NCBI GenBank assembly: GCA_037074705.1
Contig: CM073591.1
Span: 60,018,897 to 60,082,896, forward strand
Source of the DNA: Zhengitettix transpicula
Taxonomy: Eukaryota > Arthropoda > Insecta > Orthoptera > Tetrigidae
Length of the DNA: 64,000 nucleotides
Direction of reading: 5' to 3'
Under the pieces are notes generated by a model that ran no database searches, was not told the DNA's origin, and worked only from the letters and a program-made list of their open reading frames with translations. The first letter of the stretch is position 1; every line of letters begins with the position of its first letter. Of the stretch, positions 1 through 12,900 are shown piece by piece. A program made the translations under genes and the position numbers.

Positions 1-175
1 GAGGTATTGACAATTGTCTTTTGGTAATCTAGTAATCTATCAATTGTAGTTTAACAAATAATTTGTCATGTATGGTTTATTATTTCTAAGAATTGGCAAG
101 TCAATGTATAATTTGATATTCATTTTAAATGTGTACTTTGTGTGGGTATCATGTTTTAAAAAAATATTATTTCAG

Positions 176-352
176 TTAAATCCAGATGTGAATGCTTTCC
201 AACGTAAGTTCGTAAATGAAGTTCGTAGATGTGATGAAATGGAACGCAAGTTGCGATACTTGGAAAAAGAAATTAGAAAGGATGGCATTCCAATGCTTGA
301 TACTGGTGAGAGTCCGGAAGCCCCTCAACCACGTGAAATGATTGATCTTGAA
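176..352 (+). CDS. Vha100-1: V-ATPase subunit a exon: N-terminal arm, first coiled-coil part
   Basis: Encodes 59 residues starting [18 protein letters not shown] and ending EMIDLE. The acceptor is TTATTTCAG just before 176 and the donor is GTAAGT at 353. It begins and ends in phase 0. This highly conserved block follows the VQFRD segment of the family, which must be encoded by an exon upstream of the window. An open frame extends leftward to an ATG at 68, but that part lies in the intron (polypyrimidine tract and AG at 174-175) and has no family similarity. Confidence 0.96.
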
Positions 353-3300
353 GTAAGTGTTTCTCTTCTTAAACTATTTTGTCTTTGTTTTAGAAGTTCA
401 TACCCATTACCTTCATATTATTTTCTTCTTAAATAATTGTTTCATTCAATGAATTCATTGAATGATGGAAAATTTGACGTCAAAATAAGTAATATGAATA
501 AGAAAGAGGGAGGGGAGAAACTTACCTGAAAGTGGAGAATGGTCACCATTAAAATTTTAAGAGGTTTTATTCACCTTTCTCTGGAAACAGATTGCATGCT
601 CTTGCTCTAAACGTTTTATAGCAATATGAGAACATGTATTTGTGGTGTGATTTTCCTATCCACTAATGGTGAATTATATTATCATAATTAAGTTTAAATT
701 ATCATTATAAAAATATTAGACTGCAGGGTTGGATTTTGCTGAAGATCTTTCAGTTTAAAATAATGTAATGTAAGATCATATTGCAGAATTCGGCTAGCCT
801 ACTTAAATGCTTGTTTATTTTATTATAATGTGATCTATTTCTATTATGTTAATGAAGTGCAATTTGTCAAAAAGTTATTGAAAGGAACTTTACATATATA
901 AGGTATAAGGTCTGTTAACTTTTCATGTCATTTACCTTTTGAAACAATCTCCTGAGGCCTTAAGAAGTATCATAACAATTTGTTAACCCACATCTAATTT
1001 ATACTTCAGTTTAGTTTTAAATTTAGTATTTTGTTCCTGTTGGGATAAATTTATTTTGTGAAAGTATAAGGGTGTCTGCCATGATGTGTAGTTATTACTT
1101 AATTTTTTTCTTTTCAGGCAACTTTTGAAAAGCTAGAAAATGAACTTAGAGAAGTGAATCAAAATGCTGAGGCATTGAAACGTAATTTTCTGGAACTTAC
1201 AGAATTGAAGCACATTTTGCGAAAGACTCAAGTATTCTTTGATGAAGTAAGTTCATAAGAATTTTTGTTGGTATATGTTTAACTTAATTTATATCTGTGC
1301 AAAATAAACATTTTCTCAAAAATTGTTCTTATGTAAGCCTTGGTTTTATTTATTTTCTTTTATGATTGCATTTTCTTAGTTTTTCGAACACCAGGAACAA
1401 ATGAAAGTGAAACTTTCAAACTGGCTTTCAGAATGATTTACTAATCTATATAAATTACTGTTGCTGCAACTTTCTAAGGAAGCAAATGTGCTATTAGCCC
1501 AAGCATAATATAAAATTTCATTACATTTTCTATTTATTATTTTTCTCAAATTAAGATTAATAAATTTTGCATTATTTTGATATTATTTAACATCCACTTA
1601 ATTATACATTATATTTATTTCAAAAACTTATTGTCCACTGGCTTTTTACTATAAAGAAAGTAAAAAAAAAACAATTAGGTTATGCTGTGCCATTGTGCAT
1701 TGTTCCTAAGGTTCCATAATGCTAAAATACACCTTATTTCATTCTCTTCTCATTTCTGGCTGCAAAACTTTTGTTTATTTATTAAATATTTACTGCCTGT
1801 AAATTTGTACCTCTACTTAAGTTAAAGAATCCCCATCTATATTGAGCTGTATTCAGAATACCCCATGATTGACAGAAAATTTAGTATCTTAACTCTCCTG
1901 TTGTTGCCTCATTTTCATCTTTTCTACATCATTTTCCATCACCTAATTCACAAATATCTGTTACTTGTTCCATTAGCCCTGCATTGTAGAATGTGTATAA
2001 CAGAAATTCTTTGTTCAGTAAGAAAGTTGTCACTTTTAACTGGCATTGTGTTTTCCACAATTTTAAAAGTTTACAGTACATTTGATTAATATTTCATAAC
2101 TCCATATGAGTATCTTGTAAGTTTGCTTGTAGCTAATAATTTCTCCCATTTTTGTTATTGAATATTGAAGTTTGTTGAAATAATTCATATTTCTCATTTG
2201 TTGTTATAGTAACTTGTTGTTTTGAGATTTTGATATTGTTGTCAGTCATTTCTGTCTACAGAATATATTCACTACAAGCTTTACTAAAAATTTTCAAATG
2301 CTGTTTTCATTAATCATTTAGCAATAATTGATAAATCTTCAGTTTTTTTTATCTATACTCATAAAAGTACACTGAAAACTAGGGATGTGTTATGATTTTA
2401 CTTATTTTAGAATTTATAATTCTGAACAAAATTATAAATGTTCTATTTACCATAATTAATCCTTCATATTTATATTTGCATAGTAATTTGTGAAACAATA
2501 TTTTTTATTTTGTTTGTGTAGTATGAATTTTCATATCAAAGTGAAATAGCAAAAGTGTGTTATTGTCAAAAACAAATCTCTTGTGAACTTTGCATTAAAA
2601 TGTATATTGAATCAGTGTGCATCAGTTCTGTGTAACAATAATTTACAAATTATGTTTGAAGACATTTCTACTTCAATGTCATAAGCATGGCATGGTACCT
2701 TTTTTGTATCACTTTTTCAGCCAATATTTCCAGCTTAGCATGAGATGTTGTTTGTGTTTACTGAGTTGTTACTTTTGGCATAAAGTAGCTTCTGAATAAT
2801 TTGTTCTATATTATTATCAAGAAGCTTTTTTTCCCAATATATACATGTGAATTGTCTTCATTTTATCCAATACTTCAACATTGTATGAGAAATACCTTCA
2901 CAATATGAATAACTTAATTTGAGCTCACCTCCTCACATGCCCATAATAATTGCATTGTGTGAAATAGTTTCAATTGCCCATACATTTGATTTTCAGCACT
3001 CTTGTGAATACAGACTTGGATTGGGCAGAAAATAAAACTTAAAGCATATTTATATACTGGGTAATTATAGTAATCTATGAACAACATTGTTTAGCAGGCC
3101 AATTTCATCTTGTTTAATTCTCTATTACAACTATTATATTTGTACATTTACTGTTAATTACCATTCAGATTGGGCCATTCTGTGTAGAACTAATGAATTT
3201 TATGTTTCCTTACATCTTGCTAAATTATTTGACACTGATTTTTACCATTTATCTTTTTCTGAAAATGTTATACTTTTCTTCTTTATCATAATTCTTTTAC

Positions 3301-6300
3301 AGCTTGCTTTGTATAATTGCAATATTATAGTTCATGATTTACATCAAATAAGGCATAACCTCTACTTTGAAACCAAACCCACTTTTACATTCAGCTTACC
3401 TGTGCATATTTGAGTATGTGATATTGTTTTATACTTGTTGTACATGATATTTAACGATTTTCATATTACTAATTTAATTTGGCGATCATTCAATTTTTTT
3501 AATTGTATGCTGGCAATTTCATATTATATTGTACATCTATGTTTGATGCTAAAGTTTTTGCTTACATGTTACAGCAAGGTAAGCCATATTTTCATTTGTT
3601 TGGTATGGTGTTGATAATTCACTATATGGCAAAATTTTTGTATTAACTGACTGCTCCTTGTGTGCAGTGTCATGCAAGTGTTTTAAATATAAAAGGTAGA
3701 GTAAAATTGTAATTTGGAAATAACAACATTCAATTTCTTTTTACATAACTAATTTGTATGATATAGAAAACTGTATTAAGTCATAAAAATTGTGAATTCT
3801 TTGACATCTACTGCCAAAAATTCTTTCTGAAAACTTAACTAATCAGTTGAGCAACATATTTATCCTACAGTAGATGATGTATCTTATTAATATTTAAGTT
3901 TACAGGTACTTTTTATTGTTACTTTAATAATTAATATCAGCCTGGCAGATAACCCACATTAGCTGATCATTTTAAATGACCCGACTTGTTCACCATCAAT
4001 CCTGTTGGCACTGCAATGGTGTGTGTTTTGTGAACATGACCTTGTGAGTCCAAACATGGAAGGCACTTGAAGTACAGTGTCCCCTGTTCAATTATATTCT
4101 GATTGTTGGATGTGCATTCAAGCAATGTGATTTTTCTTGCTTCATTTTCCTGTTAAGTTTGAAATGTCTGTGGATGTGCTGGAGAAACATTTGAGTGTTG
4201 ATATATAACTTGTAGACATATGAATTATTTATATCAGTAGCGGAATGTATTCTGTAAATCTAAAACTAATTTTGGATATGTAAAGTTATTATTTAACTGT
4301 GCATTATCATACTTTTGTAATAAAAAAAATAGCAGTCTACAACTATGACTACTACATTCCTTTACACTACTGCCAATTAATCAAGATTATTATTGTATTT
4401 GGACCATTAGGTCATTGTTATAAATTTTAATTCAATTCTTAATGTATTTTCTGGCAATAGTTATAGAATACTTCAATGAGCAATTTAACTGTTAATTATT
4501 CAGACACATTAATTCAGGATATCTTATCAGTTAGGACATTCATAAGAACCTATCATCAATCATAAATAAACAGCCTTTTTTTAATTCAGAAAAATGTATT
4601 TAATAGAAATTCCACTATGTTTTGTTGCTAATTTGCAACCTAATCCGGTATGGTGATTTACAAAATTTTGATAGTCACAGCAGCCTGCAAGGAACAATGA
4701 CCCTGACTATCAAAATTTTGTAAAACGTCATACCTGATGAGGTCTTAAATTAGCAACGAAATGTAGTGGAATTTCTATTAAATACCTTTTTCTGACTTCA
4801 AAAAGGCTGTTGTTTATTTCTAATATATAGTCAGAATATATCTATCATCAACTTTATTTTCATTTATGAATATGTATAAGTAAATTATAGACATAGGCTA
4901 ATGATTCTTTTCGACATGAGCACAGTTAATTGTGACTTTGCATTATATCAAATAGAATGTTAGATTGTTGTTAATTTATTGTTGTATTCAGTAGTTAGTT
5001 TTTAATTTTTAAGTTGTTTTAGAAAATGTGCCAATTTCAGAATGAAATATTTTGGTATGGATATTATATTACTATGTACATAAAAGTGTGCAAGTTCAAA
5101 AAATAAATTAAGAATTATAAATACATTACAATTTACTACATAATGTCATTTGTGAATGGTATTAATTAAGATGAATAGTTCAAATAATAAATGTGTTTAC
5201 TTGAATTTTTTATTTGATATTTAATATTTATAAAACATTGATAAAATATCTGCTATTCATGTAACAGATGATCACATTTTCCAACTACCATTCCATTTTG
5301 AAAAGCAGACTAAAACAAAAGGTTTTTTTTGTTTCAAACTGGTCTTGAGTTAATAATAAGACTTGATTTTATTTATTGCTAAACACATCTGCTTTGTCAG
5401 TGATGGAAGCTGAAAATTTTTATAAACCATACTAAAGTCTTAGACTTTAAAATAAAATTTTAAAAAACAAATTATTTGTTTCACAAAATATTAATTGTTT
5501 AGAAGGCAATTGCTTCTTGTATTTAGTACTACCAAATTTAAGATTTTCATCAATACCTTCTATTGCAGATTTTAATTTAAGATCATTAAATTGCACTTTA
5601 TAATTCAAACAAATATATTCTCTATACACAATCAGCACACAATATGTGGCTCATCTGATATTTTCAATATTGATATATCAATAAAAATTCTCAATGGTTT
5701 TGTCCTTCTGGCAGATACTAACCTCTTAGTGCATTAAATAAAGAAAGAGAAAGACAGACACTGGTTTGCCTGAAACTGAGAACTGGTGTTGCCATGCCAG
5801 ACAGAAAGAAAGGTTTCAAATTTTCAGAGTAATAAGCCTCATTCTTCAGGAAAGAGTACTGCACCTCATACCAGTTAACCACACAGTCTGATATGTGGAT
5901 TGTGAAGTTGGCCAGCATGCATTGTACATCTCCTGTGGAAGGAGGCTAACAGCTCTGAAATCTTTCTTCCTGTCTGACGTGGAGACATCGGCTCACAATT
6001 CCAATCCATATAATTTATTTTAGTTTCTTATGAATGTGTGTGTGCATATAAGTGAGTATGAATGTGGCATTGTCAATATAATTAAAATAATTGGTATGGG
6101 GGAAAAAGAGATGAGTGGTTTACCTGAAATTGAAGTCCGGTGTCACCATGTTCAATAGGAAAGCTATTTAATTTTTTGGCTGCATTGGCCTCCTTTGGGG
6201 GAGTCAACCCATGTGCAGAAATACTGCACAGGACTGTTATAAGAAGATGTAGGTTTAAGCCCTTGAAAGTTTGACATTACTATTCAAGATGGTGACACAA

Positions 6301-9300
6301 ACTCTCAATTTAAGGTAAATCAGTTGCCCACTCCCTCCCGCTCTTCCCCATCCTCCCCCATCCAACTTTCTTTCCTGCCCATATTCTATTCAATCATCCA
6401 AATTGACTTTATCACCAATACATGAATCCTTATTTTGTGTGTGTGTATATCACTTAAGGAAAATGTGACAATGTTGAATTAAATAACATAATTTAGATAG
6501 GAAAGAGAGACAATGAAGTCGAATTACCTGAAATATATAGTTGGTTCAATCGGGCTGAGGAGGGAAAATTTGAAAAATCTTTCCTATCTAAATGTGTTTA
6601 TATATGTCATTCTAAAAATAATTTGTATGCCTAATGTTTAGAAAGAATTACTCAGGTGGACATTGTTCAAATTTTTGGAGGAATTTGATTTTTTCTTCAG
6701 GAGAGAATTACCCTATTTGTTGGAACACACGGATTCTCTTCATTAAGGAAGCTAATGCCTCCAAAAATTTGAATGACTTTCTCCTGTCCAACATGGTAAC
6801 ACTGGACCTCAATATTGGGGAAATCACTCACTATCTTCCTTTCATTTCTATACCAATTATATAAAGATAAAGCACTTAGGAATTCAGTTTCTCTTTACTA
6901 TCGAAAAATATATATATATATATAATTGTGATATTGGTATGGAAATGAAATAGAGATAGGTTGTGGCTTACCTGAAAGTGAAGTGTGGTGTATACATAGG
7001 GAACTGAAGGTTGTTCTTAACACTTCACTTTCAGGTAAGCCACAACCTATTTCTATTTCCTTTCCATACCAATATCACAATTATTTTTGAAATGTCATAT
7101 CCTTACTAATATCATACATACATGCATATATACATACATACACACAATACATACATACATTCATTCATTCATAACAGGTCAAATTAAAAAGCACATTTAG
7201 ATAGGAAAGAGAGACAGCAAAGTTGACTTACCTTAAATCAATAGTTGGTCCTAAATTTATGAAAAAATTATACCAAACACACATTTGTTCAAAATTATCT
7301 TTATTTAAAGTCAGCCATTTAAATTAAACTTATAAATATCACAGTCATAATGGATTGGTATAGGAAAGAGATACAGCTTCTCAAAGAAATTTTCCACAAG
7401 ATAGAAAATTCTTAGAAAAATGTTTGCCCTTCCATAGTTCATATTTTGTACTGATATTTTAGACCCAGAGAACTAGTATGCCTTGTTTACCTATTGCCAA
7501 CCTGTATAGATAATTATTTGACTAATTTTTGTTACCATATTATAATACATCTTATAAATATTTTACTTTCCTTAAAGTGTGTTATTTCTTCCCAAATGTT
7601 CACAATCAGTTTTTTAGTGTAAAATATGTATTATAAAGACAGTTTTTGAAAAGAAATAATTGTTTTTATAATGAACTGCATCACTACAGTTGTTTTCAAT
7701 TTAAAAAATACTTGCTTGATTTTTATAAATGTAGAATTTATAATTAAAATGGTACATTTACAATTTGACAATTATTCAAAAGTATTTGTAAAACTAATGA
7801 TTTCATTGTTCTTAATCACCAAACTTAATTTTGTGTAATATAGTTTATGTATTGTAGTAGTTGCATGGGTTGTGGATTATTAATTTTCTTACATATATAT
7901 TCATGCGCTAGCTGTGCCTGAACATATGGTGGTAGTGTGTGTGCTTTATTTTGAATTTTGTTAATTGAAATTGTAACCTAATCCCTTCCTCTGATAAGCT
8001 TGAGTAATAATTATGAAGGTAATAGAATTGCTACTGATACAATTTGTAGTTAAATATTCTTATAAAACTGTCGATGACCAAAAATTATAGTTCATTTTCA
8101 TTTAATTTAGTTAATTATGAGAATTTCTAACTTCAGGATTACCTATCCTTTCTCAACTACTTCTAGAGCAATTACACCAATTTTTTATAATTCCCTTACT
8201 TTTATTTACACAAAATATTTATTTTCAGAGAATTAAAATATATTTAAATTAATAGTTATATATAACTGCCATTTTCATCAAGTGCATAAATTAAAAATAT
8301 GAAACAAGTTTAGTTTTATACATACATGCAAGAGTAGCACAAATTGCTTAAAAGGCTGTTGTAATTAAGATACAAAAGTCAAAATTTTTGACTTAATTGA
8401 AAGTTTCACTTTATTTACTTTACAAACACTAAATATTATTTTAGTATTTAGTCAAAGCATGAATGGGTGCATGACAACCTATAATTACACAGTAGATTTG
8501 ATGTTACTTTTGTGCACACTGTTAATAATGCATGTTATTTAGTAAATAAAGGAAAATTGTTTTTCAACATGATCACAGCTGCAAAATAACTTCCATTTTT
8601 CATGTGTAGTGAATTATAACTAAATGGAACAAACTGATTACTTTAATAATGAACCAAATCTGCTGTCATATATACATATATAATTTAGTGTTAAAACTTG
8701 AACAACTTAAAAATGGCAGTTATTTCAGTAAGTAAAATCTGTTCAGAATATAGATCAACAATGATGAACAATTTACAAGTAGTGCTACAATACTTCTTTC
8801 ATTATTTATTGACCAAATATATGAGCAGTAAATTATTGTGAAGCCTCAGGGTACCAGTATTTTTATTTCAAATAGTTTTTCCTATAATGCATAACTTGCA
8901 ACTAGATTGCATTGTCTAACAACTCTCAAAGAAAGGAGCAAAGATGTGATAAATTTATATTTGGCCAGTTTCAACATTAAAAAATGTTGAGGGTAGTAAA
9001 TAAGTAACTCACATTTTCATTGTACAACACCAGAAGTAACTGAGGATTAATAATGGCAAAAAGAAAATTCTAAACTTTTGTATTTGTGACATTTTGCCAG
9101 TCAAAGCCTATGTTGTTTGAAGAAAGTGCAATGTTTATTGTGTATCTTTGGTTGGGTAGCTGTGATCCTGTTTATGCACTTTTCCTCGCTATTCCCTTTC
9201 CAATTGTAAATTGTTTGGACTCTCCCATTACTATCACTCTGTGCCCCCGCACTGCCGCCAAAATGCCGCAGGCAGGGGAACGAGAGGGTGACGCTACAAG

Positions 9301-9954
9301 GGTTGTGTTGCCAGGCTGATCAGAGCTACCAACCAACCTACACATCATACTCGCAGATGGCCGACCCGAGCCGGGAGGAGGAGCAGGTGACACTACTAGG
9401 AGAGGAGGGTCTTCGAGCTGGAGGGCAAGCCCTCAAACTGGGGTAATTTAAAATGAATGCATTTGTATAATATTGGCATAAATTTTGTGAGCTCAAATGG
9501 TATTTCTTCAGTTTTCCTTGAAAAAAAAATTATTAATATTTGTTAAAGTACTTGTTCAGATTTTAATTGAAATTAAGTTTTGGTGTGTCATGGTCTGTTT
9601 ATTTCCATATTTTAAGTCATGACTTCTTAATATTCCTACATATAAAACACTTAAACAAAATTTGACCATGTTGAATTAAATAACACATTTTGATAGGAAA
9701 GTGAGACAGAGAAGTCGACTTACCTGAAATAAGCAGTTGGTCCAGAAAAAAAGAAGGCTATGCATAAATAAAAACAATTTTTATTATCAGGATAGTAGGT
9801 CTGACCTGCTGATTGAGCATGAATTGAATAAAAGGGACTCTGGTCCTATAAAATTTGAATTTTATTTCTACACAGCCCGTTTGGACCAACTGTTGAATTC
9901 AGAATAGTTGGCTATGGTGTCTCTCTTTCCGATCCATGTTTATATACATATATC

Positions 9955-9997
<43 letters not shown>

Positions 9998-12900
9998 ATA
10001 GAGAGAGAGAGACAAACAGACAGATAATGTGATGTCAAATTAATTCAATTCGAAAGTTGCTGTCGCCACTCTAGGAAGTAATAATTGCTTCCTAGTTGGG
10101 CGATGCCAACTTTCGAGGTAAGTAATCTGTTCTGTCTCACTGTCCTATTCAATTTAATATATATTACTATTTACACCATACTCATATTTTGTTAATTCTT
10201 CAAATCAATATGGGCTTCAATAACTTTAAAATGTACATACGATTTTGTTCCAAATATAGATTCTATAAATTAATGATTCAAATAAAGTGTCTTTTATAAT
10301 AATTCTCAGTGTTTTTATATTTATATTTTATATGGTAAAATATTGGGTCTTTATTATAGATTAACTATTGTGAGTTTCTAATAAAGATGTGGTAATTGTT
10401 TTAATTACTAGAGGCACAGTCTTTTATGTCCCTTCACTAATCGCATGAGGCTATATTTCTTTTACGTAACACAGTAACACAGCTTTTGCTTTAGCACTGC
10501 TTTATGCTATGGCGGGTAATAGTTAAATGTTTCCCAGTATTAATTATTTTTATGTTTACTATTTTACATGGTTTTTGAAGAGTAAGTAGAAATTGCTGAA
10601 ACTGCTACTGTATTAATGAAATGACAATATTTTGTCTTTAACACATATATTTCGATTTTCATATGCATATTATTTTTAATGATCTAATAGATTCTTGTAA
10701 GTAGATGCCATCTGAAACAAAGCATAGTTTAATAAGCTGTACTGCAAACTGATCTTTAACATCCTATTTCTTAAATTCAAAATTTGAAATTGCAGTTGTA
10801 ATTGTCAAATGAAAAATGTACCATGCTACATTGTGTTCATAATTGTGTGATTTTTAAACTATTGATTTAATAAAAGGTATGAAAAGTTCACAGGATTACA
10901 AATGTTTAAAAATCACAATGTTTCAATGGTAGTTTGTAATTGTCCTTAAGTGAAGTCTTCCATGTTTGACACTGAAGATTATCATTAAGATCTGATTTCT
11001 CATATCTTTATCTGACTGGAATGTCAAAATATTTCAGATCAGGTATATATACTTGGGAAAGTCTCTGCTCATTGTTTGTTTTTATATAACTTGATATGTT
11101 CTATAAAAATTATTGTTACAGAACAATATTGTGGATGTTAAATATTTCTGTGAATTGATGATGTGTAACAGTTGAATGCATTGTTTTGCTTATCATATTT
11201 TACGTAGATCAAGTGTTGTCATTGTAAATTTATTTTATTTTTGTACCACTCAAATTATAGAAAAAATTATTATATACTAAATTTATTTGAGTAAATTAAC
11301 ACACAAAGAAGTGCAGTATCATGTATAGCACACACTACAATCCACACATGCATCCATTTACATACATGCTTTCATCAAAATTACTATATGTTTTTAAATG
11401 TTTAAGTCATTTCAACAAAGGAGAAGGAAGGTCTAGACATTGTATGTAAATAATGATTTGTCTGGGTTGTATTTTCGTGGAAAGCTAATTGCTTTGTCTG
11501 TGTTTAGCCAAATGAATTTACAGAGAATGAAGTTAATAATTTGTATTTTAAATTGGAGAAGTGAATCCCAGTTTTGCAACTTCTCATAATATCCTATAAA
11601 GTCTGGGATGTAATTATTGGCCTTAACACAAAATAAAAAAATGATGTTTACATTTTTATATTATCAATGAGGTTAAATCGTGCAATTAAAAATTATAATA
11701 TATTTAACATGTTTCAGTCCTAATGTGGACCCTCATCAGGTTTAGTGTAAATCTGACAAGAGGCCACATAAGGACTTAAATTGTTGAAAGTAAATTAGTT
11801 TAATTATTATTTTTAATTGTCTGTTTTGTCCTCCTTAATAAAATAAATTATACAGATATAAATAATTACTTCCATTTCTATGTTTATGAAGTAGTGTGTA
11901 TTTGAATGTTTTGTTCTGAAATGTGCGTCAATTTAGGATTTGAATCATGCTCGAAAGCATCCCTATCCAATCAAAGTCTGTGTGAGGTGATGGTTAATTT
12001 CACTGTGGTTTATCAATGCTCAGGTTTCAATATGCAGTATGAGTCTGTGTACATTTCAGTGTTCTTGCCAGATCAGGTTTTTTTCCATCTCCTCTTACTC
12101 TAATAGCTTTTTTCTGCAGAGTTGTGTATCCAGACCATATCACTGGTATTCCCTCTTGCGCTCTGCCACTAGGAGCTCAATCAGTGTAATGCCTGCTACT
12201 ATACATACTGCTTCATAAGATGATGTCCTGATGGCACTAGTTACCCTCAGGGCACTCCTTCAGTATACCGTGGTCACAAATTTCCTGTACACTTTTGTGC
12301 CCATGGCTTCCACCCAAATGGGAGCCGCATATTAGCATAATAGAGCTAGCGACTTTGACTCTGTCTGCCAATGTTTGGCATTATTCTTCACAGTGCGTTT
12401 CTTTCTGTGTTTGTCTTTGCACTGACCTTCATAACGTGCTGTTTGAAAGTCAGCGTCGTATTGATCCATACTCCGAGGTATCTCATTTTTGACTGGGAGT
12501 GGATTTCATTGTTCCCAACCCTTATTGATATAGTTTGCATCTTCTTTCTGCTTGTCACTATGACAGCCTCCATTTCATGGTCTGCCAGTTTTAAGCTGTT
12601 GTCCTGCAGATATTTCCTGATTGTAACTATCGTCTCATTTATTACTTTGGTGGTTTCCTCCCATTGTTTTGCAATGCCTATCACCTCCAGGTTGTCCACG
12701 AGCCCTACCCCTTCTCGCAAATATAATCTCAGAACTCCATCATACATCACATTCACAGGAGGGGCCAAGGATCGATCATTGTGAGATACCTCCGGAGATG
12801 TCATAGTGCCTTATCGTTCCAAGATATTTCCCCATCTAGTGGTGTTGAAAGTGTTTCTTACATCAAGGGTCACTATGATGCAGTATTTCGTGGCTCCATG

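Larger units (their letters stand above)
1247..9356 (+). other. Large intron (8.1 kb to the first alternative exon)
   Basis: AT-rich sequence without any coding segment I can support; short open frames at 1865-2089, 2617-2799 and 3087-3413 show no family similarity or codon signal. It holds a 240-bp foldback (4572-4811), a cluster of AG/GT foldback repeats (5715-7400), a (TA)n run at about 6908-6925 and a CATA/CATT tetranucleotide run at about 7115-7175. From 7400 to 9240 I see nothing but AT-rich DNA. Confidence 0.75.

Noticed and set aside
68..175. ATG-initiated 5' extension of the first exon
   Set aside because: A polypyrimidine tract and AG precede 176, and the extension does not resemble the conserved N-terminus of subunit a.
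1865..3413. Short open frames in the large intron
   Set aside because: AT-rich, hydrophobic low-complexity translations without start context, homology or splice logic.
7115..7175. CRISPR-like short repeats
   Set aside because: Simple CATA/CATT tetranucleotide microsatellite in a eukaryotic intron.
9086..9319. Plus-strand 77-codon open frame before alternative exon A
   Set aside because: It is in the intron, in no relation to the exon frame, and has no family similarity.
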